The notes: a model not told the origin generated them from the sequence alone. Shown: positions 44,858 to 54,849, counted from the first letter of the stretch. The stretch is DNA of 64,000 nt from Paraferrimonas haliotis (GCF_002282895.1 NZ_NRRB01000003.1:124001-188000), one strand, 5' to 3'. Made by a program: numbers and translations.

Positions 44858-45252
44858 AGATTATCAATCTCTCTTTTCAAATTATAACTGTCTGAAATTA
44901 CATGCGACTCTAACCGTCTTAACTTCAGCTCCAGCGCACGAAAATTGGCATTAATGTCTCTCAGTGCTTGCTTAGGCGGTTCACCGGCTTGCCAAAGCTT
45001 TTTCTTTACTTCTACATTACCCATTTCAGTGGGTGCGATATCCACCGGTTTTTTATCGAGAACGGCCCATGCGGCGATGTACAGCACCAAAGGTAATCCA
45101 GAGAACCAACCCAGCAAAAATGTTGATAATGCCACGACCCGTACCAACCAAACTTCTAGATTAAAGTACTCAGCGATGCCGGCACAAACGCCGGCTATTT
45201 TGCCGTTAACCGGGTCGCGGTATAGCTCTCGTTTGCCATTACGTTCAGTCAT
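44854..45252 (-). CDS. pspC: Phage shock protein C
   Basis: Inner-membrane sensor that, with PspB, recruits PspA and frees PspF under membrane stress. From the ATG at 45252 (GGAGG upstream) it has 132 aa; an in-frame ATG at 45285 would start inside pspB without a ribosome-binding site. The PspC domain ELYRDPVNGKIAGVCAGIAEYF is followed by two adjacent hydrophobic segments and a C-terminal coiled coil. Its first bases overlap the pspB 3' end. Confidence 0.95.
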   Translation of the reverse strand: MTERNGKRELYRDPVNGKIAGVCAGIAEYFNLEVWLVRVVALSTFLLGWFSGLPLVLYIAAWAVLDKKPVDIAPTEMGNVEVKKKLWQAGEPPKQALRDINANFRALELKLRRLESHVISDSYNLKREIDNL

Positions 45253-45478
45253 GCTTGTTCCTCCACTCAGGGCTCTCGGCATCAAGGATCGCCTCTAGGC
45301 TGTCAATGCGTTGCGCCATTTTATCGGCCTTAACGGCCAACTCATGAAGTTGTTGATACTCTTCCTCGGTCAATCCTTGGCCTACCTGGCGCTTACTGCG
45401 GTAATGCAATATGAGCCAAATAGGAGCGACAATTAACATAAACAGCATCAACGGCGCCATTAAAATTTCTAGATTCAT
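45245..45478 (-). CDS. pspB: Phage shock protein B
   Basis: Small inner-membrane partner of PspC, 77 aa. N-terminal transmembrane helix (residues 5-27), then a leucine-zipper-like coiled coil and the C-terminal LEAILDAESPEWRN, close to E. coli PspB. It lies 27 bases after pspA. Confidence 0.95.
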   Translation of the reverse strand: MNLEILMAPLMLFMLIVAPIWLILHYRSKRQVGQGLTEEEYQQLHELAVKADKMAQRIDSLEAILDAESPEWRNKHD

Positions 45479-45505
45479 AGTCAGCTCCCTTTAGTCCTAC
45501 GCGGC

Positions 45506-46195
45506 TTATGCTTTGGTTGATTTCTTGGCTTTAGCCGCAGGCTTTTTCATTTTTTGCTTAAGCGCTTCCAGTTCAGAGTTAATTGAATCTTCCGCTTCAA
45601 GTGCTGCGAACTCGTCCTGTAAAGACTTACCACCTAAATCGTAAGAATCCACTTCAGCTTCGATTCCGTCGATGCGTGACTCATATTGGTCAAACTTATT
45701 CATCGCGTTATCAAACTTACTTGAATCAAGCTGTCGCTTCACGTCCAATCGTGAACTAACCGCTTTCTTGCGCATTAAAATTGTCTTTTGCCGTGCTTTT
45801 GCATCTTCCAACTTCTCTTGCAGCAAATTGATTTCTTCTTTCAATTTGGCAATTTGCTCTTCCACCGCAATCAAATCGTTTTCCATAAGCGTAACCGCGT
45901 CGGTCACCTTTTGTTTTTCAATTAATGCGGCTTTTGCGAGGTCTTCGCGACCTTTTTCTAACGCAAGTTCAGCTTTGGCATGCCAGTCTTGAGCCATGGA
46001 CTGCATGCGTTCAATCTTACGTTCCAGATCTTTCTTATCAGCTAACACTCTAGCAGAGGTTGAACGCACTTCTACCAAAGTATCTTCCATTTCTTGAATG
46101 ATTAAGCGCACCATTTTTTCTGGATCTTCCGCTTTATCAAGCAATGCAGAAATGTTCGAGTTTATAATGTCGGCAAAGCGAGAAAAAATACCCAT
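45506..46195 (-). CDS. pspA: Phage shock protein A
   Basis: Membrane-associated coiled-coil protein of the PspA/Vipp1/ESCRT-III superfamily that stabilises the inner membrane and inhibits PspF. It has 229 aa. An N-terminal amphipathic segment (GIFSRFADIINSNISALL) is followed by long coiled coils up to residue 190 and a short Ala/Lys-rich tail. First gene of the operon, with a good GAGGA ribosome-binding site and the sigma-54 element about 72 bases upstream. Confidence 0.96.
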   Translation of the reverse strand: MGIFSRFADIINSNISALLDKAEDPEKMVRLIIQEMEDTLVEVRSTSARVLADKKDLERKIERMQSMAQDWHAKAELALEKGREDLAKAALIEKQKVTDAVTLMENDLIAVEEQIAKLKEEINLLQEKLEDAKARQKTILMRKKAVSSRLDVKRQLDSSKFDNAMNKFDQYESRIDGIEAEVDSYDLGGKSLQDEFAALEAEDSINSELEALKQKMKKPAAKAKKSTKA

Positions 46196-46266
46196 AATTG
46201 ATTCCTCAAGTGTTTATAAAAATGTGGCTAAACTCATTGGAGTCGTAACCCTCTTGTCCAAGTAAT

Positions 46267-46282
46267 ACATCTTCCGTGCCAA
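46267..46282 (-). promoter_or_regulatory. Sigma-54 promoter of the psp operon
   Basis: TGGCACGGAAGATGTA on the minus strand. The -24 part TGGCACG is perfect; the -12 part ATGT differs from TTGC, much as I recall for E. coli pspA (TTGT). The start would be near 46256. PspF sites should lie to the right, within 46290-46390. Confidence 0.75.
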
Positions 46283-46403
46283 CTTTCTTCGTTCATCAGA
46301 AAAGCCCGCCACAGTTGGCTTTAAAAATACTTCTTTACTTCAATTGATTAAGTTCACTATTATTAATTTCACCACTTATTAATAAAAAAGACTAATTTTT
46401 CGC

Positions 46404-47483
46404 ATGCCATCAAGATTCCAACCCGACAATTTGCTTGGCGAGTCGCAAGCTTTCCATCAAGTGTTAGAGCATGTATCTCAAGTTGCGCCGTTAAATAAGC
46501 CGGTTTTAATCATCGGCGAACGCGGAACCGGTAAAGAGTTGATAGCCGAGCGTTTGCATTACTTAAGCAAACGTTGGGACGAGAATTACGTCAAACTAAA
46601 CTGTGCGGCTCTTAGTGAGAATCTTCTCGAAAGCGAACTGTTTGGTCATGAAAGTGGTGCATTTACCGGTGCGAGCAAACGTCATCAAGGTCGATTTGAA
46701 CGGGCAAATGGCGGCACCTTGTTTCTTGACGAATTGGCTAATACCTCAGCCTTGGTGCAGGAAAAATTACTGCGCGTTATCGAATACGGTGAATACGAAC
46801 GCGTCGGTGGTTCGCGCACCTTGCAAACCGATGTGCGTTTAATTTGTGCCACCAACGAAGATTTACCGCATTTGGCCAGTAACGGTGAGTTTCGAGCGGA
46901 CTTGCTCGATAGGCTGGCCTTTGATGTGGTAACACTGCCACCTCTGCGCCACCGACCGGAAGACATTTTATTGCTAGCGCAGCATTTTGCCGTCAACATG
47001 AGCCGTCAACTTAAGTTGGAGATGTTTGCTGGATTTAGTGAGAAAGCCAAAAAAGTATTGTTAAGCTACGAGTGGCCCGGCAACGTTCGTGAGCTTAAAA
47101 ATGTAGTGGAGCGGTCGGTATATCGCCATAATAATGAGCTCATTCCCGTCAACAGCATCGTTATCGACCCGTTCGAGTCCCCTTATCGTCCTAAGGTCAG
47201 TCCTCAACGAACACAAACGGCTATAGCAACACCTCAAGAAACCCCTGCAGAAACCGCAGAGGCGTCATCATCTTCTCAGACTGCAGGCAACGAGCAACAG
47301 TGGCATGCGCCAAATTTGCCTCTAGACCTGAAACAACACATGCAAAGCTATGAAATAGACCTGTTACAATATGCGTTAACCCAAAATCAATTTAGCCAGA
47401 AGAAAACCGCACAAGCCTTGGGACTTAGCTACCATCAACTACGGGGCATACTCAAGAAATATCAACTGCTTGAGAAAAGCTAA
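46404..47483 (+). CDS. pspF: Phage shock operon transcriptional activator PspF
   Basis: Sigma-54 enhancer-binding protein without a receiver domain, 359 aa (E. coli 325). AAA+ domain with Walker A GERGTGKE near residue 33, the sigma-54 contact loop ESGAFTGA near residue 85, and Walker B GGTLFLDE. A Gln/Ala/Ser-rich linker of about 60 residues, longer than in E. coli, leads to a C-terminal Fis-type helix-turn-helix. Divergent from pspA. Little ribosome-binding site is visible, which suits low constitutive expression. Confidence 0.94.
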   Translation: MPSRFQPDNLLGESQAFHQVLEHVSQVAPLNKPVLIIGERGTGKELIAERLHYLSKRWDENYVKLNCAALSENLLESELFGHESGAFTGASKRHQGRFERANGGTLFLDELANTSALVQEKLLRVIEYGEYERVGGSRTLQTDVRLICATNEDLPHLASNGEFRADLLDRLAFDVVTLPPLRHRPEDILLLAQHFAVNMSRQLKLEMFAGFSEKAKKVLLSYEWPGNVRELKNVVERSVYRHNNELIPVNSIVIDPFESPYRPKVSPQRTQTAIATPQETPAETAEASSSSQTAGNEQQWHAPNLPLDLKQHMQSYEIDLLQYALTQNQFSQKKTAQALGLSYHQLRGILKKYQLLEKS

Positions 47484-47553
47484 CAGCAATTGTCACAGCC
47501 GCTCACTAATTGGTAGACTTAGAGCATTGACCCAACTTAAGTGCACAAGCTGA

Positions 47554-49224
47554 ATGGCGCGTAAAACAACAATATTTACCCTTTTGTTACTCTTGCCAAC
47601 CCTATTGGTTGGCGGATGCAGTGACGATCCGAACGCCATTCCAAGTGGATTGGTGTATTGTTCAGAGGGTAACCCCGAATCGTTTAATCCACAGCGCGTC
47701 ACCTCTGGTACCACCATAGATGCCACCTCCCATCAACTTTATGATCGCTTAATCACCTTCGATGCTAACCATAATTATCAACCGGCATTAGCCACCGACT
47801 GGAGCGTATCTGAAGACGGATTAACCTACCGTTTTCATCTGCGACAAGGGGTGGCGTTTCACAGCTCTGACGATTTCAAACCGAGCCGATTTTTCAACGC
47901 CGACGATGTCTTGTTTAGTTTTGATCGCGTTCGGCAACTGGATCACCCGTTTTACCCTAAACAGCGCAGTAATTTTCCATTTTTCGAGTCGGTTCAATTC
48001 GCTCAACAGATCCGTCATATTAAGGCCATTTCTCCGTATTTAGTGGAATTTAAGCTTAAGCTTCCAGACGTTACCTTTTTAGCTAACATTGCCACCGATT
48101 TCGCGGTGATACTCTCGGCACAATACGCCCAACAACTGCTGGCCCAAGGCCACGTTGAGCGCATCGACCAATTTCCCATTGGAACCGGGCCTTTTAAATT
48201 AAAAAAATACGCTAAAAACCATTACATTCGTTATCAGCGCTTTGATGAACATTGGCGCGGCCCGGCCAAAACTGAAAATCTGGTATTTGATATTAGCCCC
48301 AACAGCACCGTGCGCCTTAGTAAGCTGATAACCGGCGAGTGCGACATTGCCGCTCTACCAAACGTTCAAGAAATCGACAAGATGGCCGCCCGAGGGTTAG
48401 TGTTTCCCGAGGTCATCGTTGAAAACCAACAAGGACTCAATGTCTCTTTTTGGGCCATAAATACCCGCAAACCACCATTTAATGATCGTCGAGTACGACA
48501 AGCTCTGGCCCACGCTATCAATAAAAGCCGCATTTTCGATGTGGTATATAATCGTCAAGCCATCGAGTCTCAAAGTTTATTGCCGCCGTTTTCCGCGGCG
48601 TTTTCTCCCAGCGATTATCGCTATCGCTACGATCCTGAAAAAGCCAAAGCCTTGCTCGAAGAGACGGGCTTTAGTGATTTGAGCATGGATATTTGGGCCA
48701 TGCCGGTTGCCCGAGCTTACAACCCTAACTCGTACAAAACCGCGGAATTAATTCAAGCGGATCTGCTTGCGATTGGCATTGACGCTAATATTGTCAGCTT
48801 TGATTGGAGCGTATTTAATCAGAAACTGGCCAGCGGAGATTACGATTCTGTAGTCATTGGATGGACCGCCGATAACGTTGATCCCGACAACTTTTTTACA
48901 CCGCTATTAAGTTGCAACTCCGTTGATTCGGGCAACAATCGCGCCCGCTGGTGCAATGCTACCTTCGATTGGAAAATTAATCAGGCAAGACAAGAATCGG
49001 ATTTCGAGATAAGAAAGAGTCTCTATCAAGACGCGGAGAACATTGTAGCGGTGGAAGTGCCTGTCATTGGCTTAGCCCACACAACCCGTAAAATTGCACG
49101 TCGAGCCACCTTAAAAGGGCTACAATTGTCGTCCTATGGCGGTTTATCCTTGGCTCAAGCCTACAAACAAATGGGACAAGCCCCAGAGCCTGGCGAAACC
49201 GAGTTGCAAGAGGTGCAACCATGA
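47554..49224 (+). CDS. sapA: Peptide ABC transporter substrate-binding protein SapA
   Basis: Family 5 solute-binding protein, the periplasmic component of the Sap peptide importer. It has 556 aa. The signal ends in LVGGC, a lipobox, so it is probably lipid-anchored. The family 5 pattern ATDWSVSEDGLTYRFHLRQGVAFH (around residues 80-103) is clear. First of five overlapping sap genes, downstream of pspF, the same neighbourhood as in enterobacteria. The ligand may be peptides, putrescine or haem; the sequence does not tell. Confidence 0.92.
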   Translation: MARKTTIFTLLLLLPTLLVGGCSDDPNAIPSGLVYCSEGNPESFNPQRVTSGTTIDATSHQLYDRLITFDANHNYQPALATDWSVSEDGLTYRFHLRQGVAFHSSDDFKPSRFFNADDVLFSFDRVRQLDHPFYPKQRSNFPFFESVQFAQQIRHIKAISPYLVEFKLKLPDVTFLANIATDFAVILSAQYAQQLLAQGHVERIDQFPIGTGPFKLKKYAKNHYIRYQRFDEHWRGPAKTENLVFDISPNSTVRLSKLITGECDIAALPNVQEIDKMAARGLVFPEVIVENQQGLNVSFWAINTRKPPFNDRRVRQALAHAINKSRIFDVVYNRQAIESQSLLPPFSAAFSPSDYRYRYDPEKAKALLEETGFSDLSMDIWAMPVARAYNPNSYKTAELIQADLLAIGIDANIVSFDWSVFNQKLASGDYDSVVIGWTADNVDPDNFFTPLLSCNSVDSGNNRARWCNATFDWKINQARQESDFEIRKSLYQDAENIVAVEVPVIGLAHTTRKIARRATLKGLQLSSYGGLSLAQAYKQMGQAPEPGETELQEVQP

Positions 49225-50252
49225 GCATTTATTTGTTGCGGCGCTTAAATCTGTTAATCGCAACCAGCGTGCTTTTGCTCATTGTTATTTTCAGCATCAG
49301 CTATCAGTTCCCTGGTGAGCGTCATTACGTATTAACGGGTATCAGCGATCCAACCCCACAGCAGCTGCTTGAAATCGACCAAGACTACGCCCTCGATAAA
49401 GGTATTGTACGCCAATTTTTAGCCTACAGTCAGCAACGTCTCAGCGGTGAATTTGGCATTTCCATAAACTCTCAACAGCCGGTTATTGATGAAATGAAAC
49501 TGGCCATTCCGGCGTCGTTTGAACTTACCAGCATGGCGGTATTAGTGGCGCTGCTTTTTGGTATTCCGCTGGGGGTTATTGCGGCGCGCTCAAGCAACAA
49601 AATGCTACAAAACGCCATATTAGCAGCGACCTTAAGTGGTTATTCGGTTCCCGTATTCTGGCTTGGCATAACCCTTTCGTTGTGGTTTGGCTTGCAATTA
49701 AACCTACTGCCCATTAATGGCCGCATCAACTTACTTTACGACATTGAGCCGGTCACCGGCTTGCTGTTAGTCGATTGTTTATTAAGTGATGCCAGCTATA
49801 AAATGGCGGCGTTTTATGATGCACTGCGCCATTTAATATTGCCTACCTTAACGTTAGCGGTATTGCCGTTCACCATGGTTATTAGAATTACTCGCGATGC
49901 CATGATAACCATCATGAAGCAAAACTACATTAAAGCGGCAGAATCTCGCGGCTTAACCAGTTTACAAATAATTGTCCGTCACGCCTTGCCAAACGCCGTC
50001 ATACCGGTTGTGAGAACCTTTGGCATCATGCTTGGCACCATTGCCACTTACTCAATCATTACAGAGGTCATTTTCGCATGGCCTGGCATGGGGTCTTGGT
50101 TAGTTTCCGCCATCTTTCAACGGGACTACACTGTGATTCAAGGGGGTATTTTAGTGACCTCAATATTCATCATCTTCAGTACGATTACCATTGAAGTGAT
50201 TCACCATATGGTCAATCCTAGCAGCCGTAAGGAAATGTATGGCGCACACTAA
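49221..50252 (+). CDS. sapB: Peptide ABC transporter permease SapB
   Basis: DppB-type inner-membrane permease, 343 aa, with an N-terminal helix, a periplasmic stretch and five further helices. The EAA-type motif AAESRGLTSLQIIVRHALPNA is around residue 240. Its start overlaps the sapA stop by four bases. An insertion around residues 170-195 (LLYDIEPVTGLLLVDCLLSD) is typical of SapB. Confidence 0.92.
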   Translation: MSIYLLRRLNLLIATSVLLLIVIFSISYQFPGERHYVLTGISDPTPQQLLEIDQDYALDKGIVRQFLAYSQQRLSGEFGISINSQQPVIDEMKLAIPASFELTSMAVLVALLFGIPLGVIAARSSNKMLQNAILAATLSGYSVPVFWLGITLSLWFGLQLNLLPINGRINLLYDIEPVTGLLLVDCLLSDASYKMAAFYDALRHLILPTLTLAVLPFTMVIRITRDAMITIMKQNYIKAAESRGLTSLQIIVRHALPNAVIPVVRTFGIMLGTIATYSIITEVIFAWPGMGSWLVSAIFQRDYTVIQGGILVTSIFIIFSTITIEVIHHMVNPSSRKEMYGAH

Positions 50253-51132
50253 TTACTTTGACGAAGAGCGTATCGACAGCCCGTCTCGCCAGGTTTGGCG
50301 TCACTTTAGTGCCAACCCATTTTCGGTATTGGGACTGTGGGGCTTGATCATTATTCTACTGCTTATGATTCTAGGGCCATGGATTGCTCCCTACTTGCCA
50401 GAAGCTCAGAATTTAGAAAACCCATTATTGCCCCCTTCTTGGCATGCAACCGGCGAGGTGCGCTACTTTTTAGGAACCGACGATTTAGGCCGCGATATGC
50501 TCTCTCGGCTCTTGTACGGCGCCTATTTAACCTTTGGCTCTGCACTGCTTATTGTTGCCATTACTTTAACCCTAGGTTTTGTCATTGGTGCCATATCTGG
50601 AACATTAACCGGCCTTAAAAGCAGTATTCTAGGCCATCTGTTAGACTCTTTGTTGTCCATCCCATCCTTGCTGTTGGCCATTTTGTTTGTGGCTGTATTA
50701 GGTCCAGGGCTCACCCACGTTTTATGGGCTGTGGGTTTAGCGCTGTTGCCTCAATTTGTGCATACCATCCACAATGCGATTCACGATGAAATGCAAAAAG
50801 AATACGTAACAGCTGCCAAGCTCGATGGTGCCAATCGCTTTCAAATTTTCTGGTTTGTGGTCATGCCGAACGTTTGGGATACCTTAATTGTGCAAACCAC
50901 TTTATCGGTTTCGGTGGCAACATTGGACATTGCGGCACTGGGCTTTTTAGGTTTAGGAGCGCAGTCCCCCACCTCAGAATGGGGCGCGTTAGTAGCGCAA
51001 AACCTCGATAACCTCTTAGTGGCTCCTTGGACCATCACCATTCCGGGGTTCGCCATTTTATTCACGGTATTGGTGATTAACCTTGTGGGCGATGGATTAC
51101 GCTCCGCACTGAAATCCGTAAGGCAGGTTTAA
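50239..51132 (+). CDS. sapC: Peptide ABC transporter permease SapC
   Basis: DppC-type permease, 297 aa, six helices. The EAA motif is AAKLDGANRFQIFWFVVMPN around residue 195. It overlaps sapB by 14 bases and ends two bases before sapD. Confidence 0.92.
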   Translation: MAHTNYFDEERIDSPSRQVWRHFSANPFSVLGLWGLIIILLLMILGPWIAPYLPEAQNLENPLLPPSWHATGEVRYFLGTDDLGRDMLSRLLYGAYLTFGSALLIVAITLTLGFVIGAISGTLTGLKSSILGHLLDSLLSIPSLLLAILFVAVLGPGLTHVLWAVGLALLPQFVHTIHNAIHDEMQKEYVTAAKLDGANRFQIFWFVVMPNVWDTLIVQTTLSVSVATLDIAALGFLGLGAQSPTSEWGALVAQNLDNLLVAPWTITIPGFAILFTVLVINLVGDGLRSALKSVRQV

Positions 51133-51134
51133 CT

Positions 51135-52151
51135 ATGCCCTTGCTTGATATTCGCAATCTCACCATAGAGCTGGCTACGCCTCAAGGCCGCGTTCCCATT
51201 GTGGAGCAAGTTTCGCTCACCATCTCCAGTGGAGAAATTCACGGTTTAGTGGGAGAATCCGGCTCAGGTAAAAGCTTATTAGCTCAGGCGGTGATGGGGA
51301 TCACCGATAACCGTTGCTACATACAAGCGGATCGATTGAGCTGGGATGGTAAAAATTTATTGGGCATGCCCCCTGCGGAACGCCGTGCCATTATGGGCCG
51401 TGATATAGCCATGATTTTTCAGGAGCCCAGCAGTTGCCTTGACCCGGCGATATCCATAGGCAACCAATTAAAAGAGGCCATGCCATTGCCAGCCGACGAG
51501 GCCGCTAACACGCGATTTTGGAAGCGCCGTAAAGCTCAAAACAAGCACATTGTTACTTGGTTGCATCGAGTTGGCATAAAGGACCATAAAAAGGTACTAG
51601 ACAGCAATACTTGGGAACTCACCGAGGGCGAATGCCAAAAAGTGATGATAGCGATGGCGCTTTCGAATCAGCCAAGGCTCTTAATAGCCGATGAGCCAAC
51701 GAATTCAATGGAAGTGAGCACTCAAGCACAAATTCAAAGGCTGCTGGTTAAGCTTAATCAATTGCACAACGTGTCTATCTTACTGATTGGTAACGATTTA
51801 GAAGCCATGGCGCAATACACCGATAAGCTCACCATCTTGTATTGTGGGCAAACCATGGAATCGGGGCCCGTGGAAAAGCTCATGAGCAAGCCCTACCACC
51901 CCTATACCCAAGCGTTAATTAATAACTTTCCGCAATTTGACCAGCATACCGAACGTAAAACTCTGCTTCCGACACTGCCGGGGTCCATTCCGTCATTACA
52001 GCATTTGCCCATAGGCTGTCGGCTTGGGCCTCGTTGCCCTCAAGCGCAAAAGAAATGCGTTCAAACTCCGAAACTGCAAACCAGCAAAAGCCGAAGTTTT
52101 GCGTGCCACTTCCCGTTAAATCAGGTGAAAAAAAATGCCAGCATTGCTTGA
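51135..52151 (+). CDS. sapD: Peptide ABC transporter ATP-binding protein SapD
   Basis: OppD-type ATPase, 338 aa. Walker A GESGSGKS (around residue 39) and Walker B LLIADEP are normal. The signature segment reads LTEGECQK instead of LSGGQ, a change known in SapD relatives. A C-terminal Cys motif (CRLGPRCPQAQKKC) is the OppD/DppD iron-sulfur-like tail. Overlaps sapF by 17 bases. Confidence 0.91.
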   Translation: MPLLDIRNLTIELATPQGRVPIVEQVSLTISSGEIHGLVGESGSGKSLLAQAVMGITDNRCYIQADRLSWDGKNLLGMPPAERRAIMGRDIAMIFQEPSSCLDPAISIGNQLKEAMPLPADEAANTRFWKRRKAQNKHIVTWLHRVGIKDHKKVLDSNTWELTEGECQKVMIAMALSNQPRLLIADEPTNSMEVSTQAQIQRLLVKLNQLHNVSILLIGNDLEAMAQYTDKLTILYCGQTMESGPVEKLMSKPYHPYTQALINNFPQFDQHTERKTLLPTLPGSIPSLQHLPIGCRLGPRCPQAQKKCVQTPKLQTSKSRSFACHFPLNQVKKNASIA

Positions 52152-52956
52152 GGTGCGAAAATTAAACCGCCGCTATTTTACCGGTTACAAATGGTTTAAA
52201 CGCCAATACAAATGGGCGCTCAAGGACATCAGCTTCTCTCTTGAGACAGGACAAACGTTAGCCATTGTTGGAGAAGCTGGCTCCGGTAAAACCACTCTGG
52301 CTCGAGTACTGGCCGGTGCAGAAACCAGAACCGACGGCACCATTTTGTATCGAGACACGCCACTTGAGAAGCAAGACTCAAAGCAGCGTTGTCGCCTCAT
52401 CAGAATGATTTTTCAAGATCCCAGCACCTCTCTCAATCCCAGGTTGACCATTGGAGAACTGCTCAGAGAGCCTTTGGTGTTTAATACCGATCTTAACCAA
52501 TCGCAAAGCAATAAAATCATTGAGGACAATTTACGCAAAGTGGGTCTGTTAAAAGAGCACGCCGATTTCTACCCTCACATGCTGTCTTTGGGACAAAAAC
52601 AGCGGGTGGCCATTGCCAGAGCATTAATGCTAGAGCCTGAAGTGATTATTGCCGACGAGGCCCTCGCCGATTTAGATTTATCCATTCGCTCTCAAATTGT
52701 CAATTTGCTGCTGAAGTTACAGCAGCAATTAAGCATTAGCTTCATCGTCGTGAGTCAAGATCTCAACATTGTTCGCCACATCAGTGACCATCTGATTGTT
52801 ATGCGCCACGGAGAAATTGTTGAGCAAGGCCCTACTGAGCAATTGATGCTTAATCCGCAACACGAATATACCGAGCGGTTGGTGAAGCAGAAGTTACCGG
52901 ACGGAAAAAACCAGCAAATTGTAAAGTCCACAGCCTCGAACACATCCAACCACTAA
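52135..52956 (+). CDS. sapF: Peptide ABC transporter ATP-binding protein SapF
   Basis: OppF-type ATPase, 273 aa. Walker A GEAGSGKT, signature LSLGQKQR and Walker B VIIADEA are present; the Walker B ends in EA rather than EP. It completes the importer. fabV follows after 85 bases. Confidence 0.91.
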   Translation: MPALLEVRKLNRRYFTGYKWFKRQYKWALKDISFSLETGQTLAIVGEAGSGKTTLARVLAGAETRTDGTILYRDTPLEKQDSKQRCRLIRMIFQDPSTSLNPRLTIGELLREPLVFNTDLNQSQSNKIIEDNLRKVGLLKEHADFYPHMLSLGQKQRVAIARALMLEPEVIIADEALADLDLSIRSQIVNLLLKLQQQLSISFIVVSQDLNIVRHISDHLIVMRHGEIVEQGPTEQLMLNPQHEYTERLVKQKLPDGKNQQIVKSTASNTSNH

Positions 52957-53041
52957 TAATAACAGCCATTTTTTGGAAGAAAACCGTGCCTAAATGGCGA
53001 TAACCTTTTATCCTATGGCTGATTTTGCAAGGAACACTAAG

Positions 53042-54244
53042 ATGATCATAAAACCTAAAATTCGTGGATTCATTTGCACCACGACCCATCCAGTGGGATG
53101 TGACAGTAACGTTAAGCAACAAATCGAGTATACCAAAGCGCAAGGGCCTATCGCCGATGCTCCAAAACGGGTATTGGTTATTGGCTCTTCAAGCGGCTAT
53201 GGTCTAGCATCGCGAATTACTGCCGCCTTTGGTGGTGACGCCGCAACCATCGGCGTATTTTTTGAAAAGCCAGGAACTGAGCGCAAACCAGGGACTGCCG
53301 GTTGGTACAATTCGGCGGCCTTTGATAAATACGCTAAACAAGCAGGTTTGTACTCTAAGAGTTTAAATGGCGATGCCTTTTCTAATGAAGCCAAACAAAA
53401 AACCATCGACCTGATCAAACAAGATTTGGGCCAAGTTGATATGGTGGTATACAGCCTTGCGTCGCCGGTACGCAAATTGCCCGATAGCGGTGAAGTGGTT
53501 CGTTCCAGTTTGAAACCCATTGGCGAAGCCTACACCGCAACTGCGGTAGACACCAACAAAGACACCATTATTGAAGCCACTGTGGAGCCTGCGACAGAGC
53601 AAGAGATTGCAGACACTGTGACCGTAATGGGCGGTCAAGATTGGGAACTTTGGATGGCTGCATTAAGCGAAGCCGGCGTGTTGGCTGATGGCTGCAAAAC
53701 CGTCGCTTACTCGTACATTGGTACCGAAATCACTTGGCCAATCTACTGGCATGGCGCACTTGGTAAAGCAAAACAAGATTTGGACAGAGCGGCACATGCT
53801 CTGCATGCTCAGTTGAGCAATCACGGCGGTGCTGCTCACGTAGCCGTACTAAAATCGGTTGTGACTCAAGCCAGCTCAGCAATTCCAGTAATGCCACTGT
53901 ATATCGCCATGGTGTTCAAAAAAATGCGCCAAGAAGGTTTACACGAAGGCTGTATTGAGCAAATCCAACGAATGTTCCGAGAGCGCTTATATCAAGCTGA
54001 TGGCTCTGCTACACCGACGGACGCTGAAAATCGTCTTCGTCTTGATGATTGGGAACTGCAAGAGCCGATTCAAAAGCACTGCCAAGAGTTGTGGCCTACC
54101 GTAACCACAGACAACCTAGCAGAGCTTACTGACTATCGTGAATACAAAGAAGAGTTTCTAAGCTTATTCGGCTTTGGTATCGAAGGGGTTGATTACGACG
54201 CCGACGTTAACCCTGAAGTCAGTTTTGATGTTATCGACATTTAA
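53042..54244 (+). CDS. fabV: Trans-2-enoyl-ACP/CoA reductase FabV
   Basis: NADH-dependent enoyl reductase that finishes each fatty-acid elongation cycle. The ATG at 53042 with AAGGAAC upstream gives 400 aa, the usual FabV length; an ATG at 52994 would add 16 residues. The nucleotide-binding region is around residue 45 ([14 protein letters not shown]). The catalytic Tyr-X8-Lys runs from [14 protein letters not shown] to the lysines in LGKAKQDL. In E. coli the gene beside sap is fabI; FabV is a non-homologous-length, triclosan-tolerant replacement. Confidence 0.95.
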   Translation: MIIKPKIRGFICTTTHPVGCDSNVKQQIEYTKAQGPIADAPKRVLVIGSSSGYGLASRITAAFGGDAATIGVFFEKPGTERKPGTAGWYNSAAFDKYAKQAGLYSKSLNGDAFSNEAKQKTIDLIKQDLGQVDMVVYSLASPVRKLPDSGEVVRSSLKPIGEAYTATAVDTNKDTIIEATVEPATEQEIADTVTVMGGQDWELWMAALSEAGVLADGCKTVAYSYIGTEITWPIYWHGALGKAKQDLDRAAHALHAQLSNHGGAAHVAVLKSVVTQASSAIPVMPLYIAMVFKKMRQEGLHEGCIEQIQRMFRERLYQADGSATPTDAENRLRLDDWELQEPIQKHCQELWPTVTTDNLAELTDYREYKEEFLSLFGFGIEGVDYDADVNPEVSFDVIDI

Positions 54245-54266
54245 CTGTCTGCTTCTCTGTTAAGCC

Positions 54267-54295
54267 AAAAAACCAGCGCATGCGCTGGTTTTTTT
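54267..54295 (+). terminator. Terminator after fabV
   Basis: AAAAAACCAGCGC, AT, GCGCTGG then T7: a long perfect stem 22 bases after the fabV stop, bidirectional in form because the next gene is convergent. Confidence 0.92.
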
Positions 54296-54336
54296 ACGTT
54301 TTGAGAATGACGAGTAAAGCACCTTCAACAAGGTGA

Positions 54337-54849
54337 CTAACGAAATGTCTCTATGTAGTGACCAAGCGCCGTGAGCCCATGCACAACCAGCGTTCCGATA
54401 AGCACATAGGCGCCGTTTACATGCCATTCTAAAATGCGCATAGCATCCGCCCCGCTACTCAATTGCCACAAGGCTCCTGTAATACCAACAAATAGGAACA
54501 GCACCATGGTCAGCCCTTCTATCGCGGCGAGCAGTCCGCCTTCAACCGCGGTGGGTATCTTTCCTTTAGCAAGCCCTTTTAAATCAGTCACGAGCCAGCT
54601 TACTTTGCCCATTAGCCAGCCAAAATGGCTTCGCCACTTGCCATTGACGCAGTTGATAACGAAAAAGAGCAGCGCGATGGCCAAGGCCACAAAGCCCAAT
54701 ACCTGATGGTTGTATTCCCAAAAACCTGGCGATAAACGCAATTTCGCCATTTTCACCAAATGCGCCGTCGCTAGCAGCCATAGGCACACAAGCGCCGCTA
54801 ACCAATGACAGCGTTTAATGAGATCTGGAATGCGATGGCGTGAGAGCAT
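54337..54849 (-). CDS. b-type cytochrome, cytochrome b561-like
   Basis: Inner-membrane dihaem-type cytochrome b of 170 aa with four hydrophobic segments. Likely haem ligands are His in RCHWLAALVC (residue 15), YNHQVLGF (about 47), EWHVNGAY (about 142) and LVVHGLTALGH (about 155-162). It lies 11 bases downstream of hemG on the same strand. It may pass electrons to or from quinone; the partner is unknown. Confidence 0.8.
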   Translation of the reverse strand: MLSRHRIPDLIKRCHWLAALVCLWLLATAHLVKMAKLRLSPGFWEYNHQVLGFVALAIALLFFVINCVNGKWRSHFGWLMGKVSWLVTDLKGLAKGKIPTAVEGGLLAAIEGLTMVLFLFVGITGALWQLSSGADAMRILEWHVNGAYVLIGTLVVHGLTALGHYIETFR

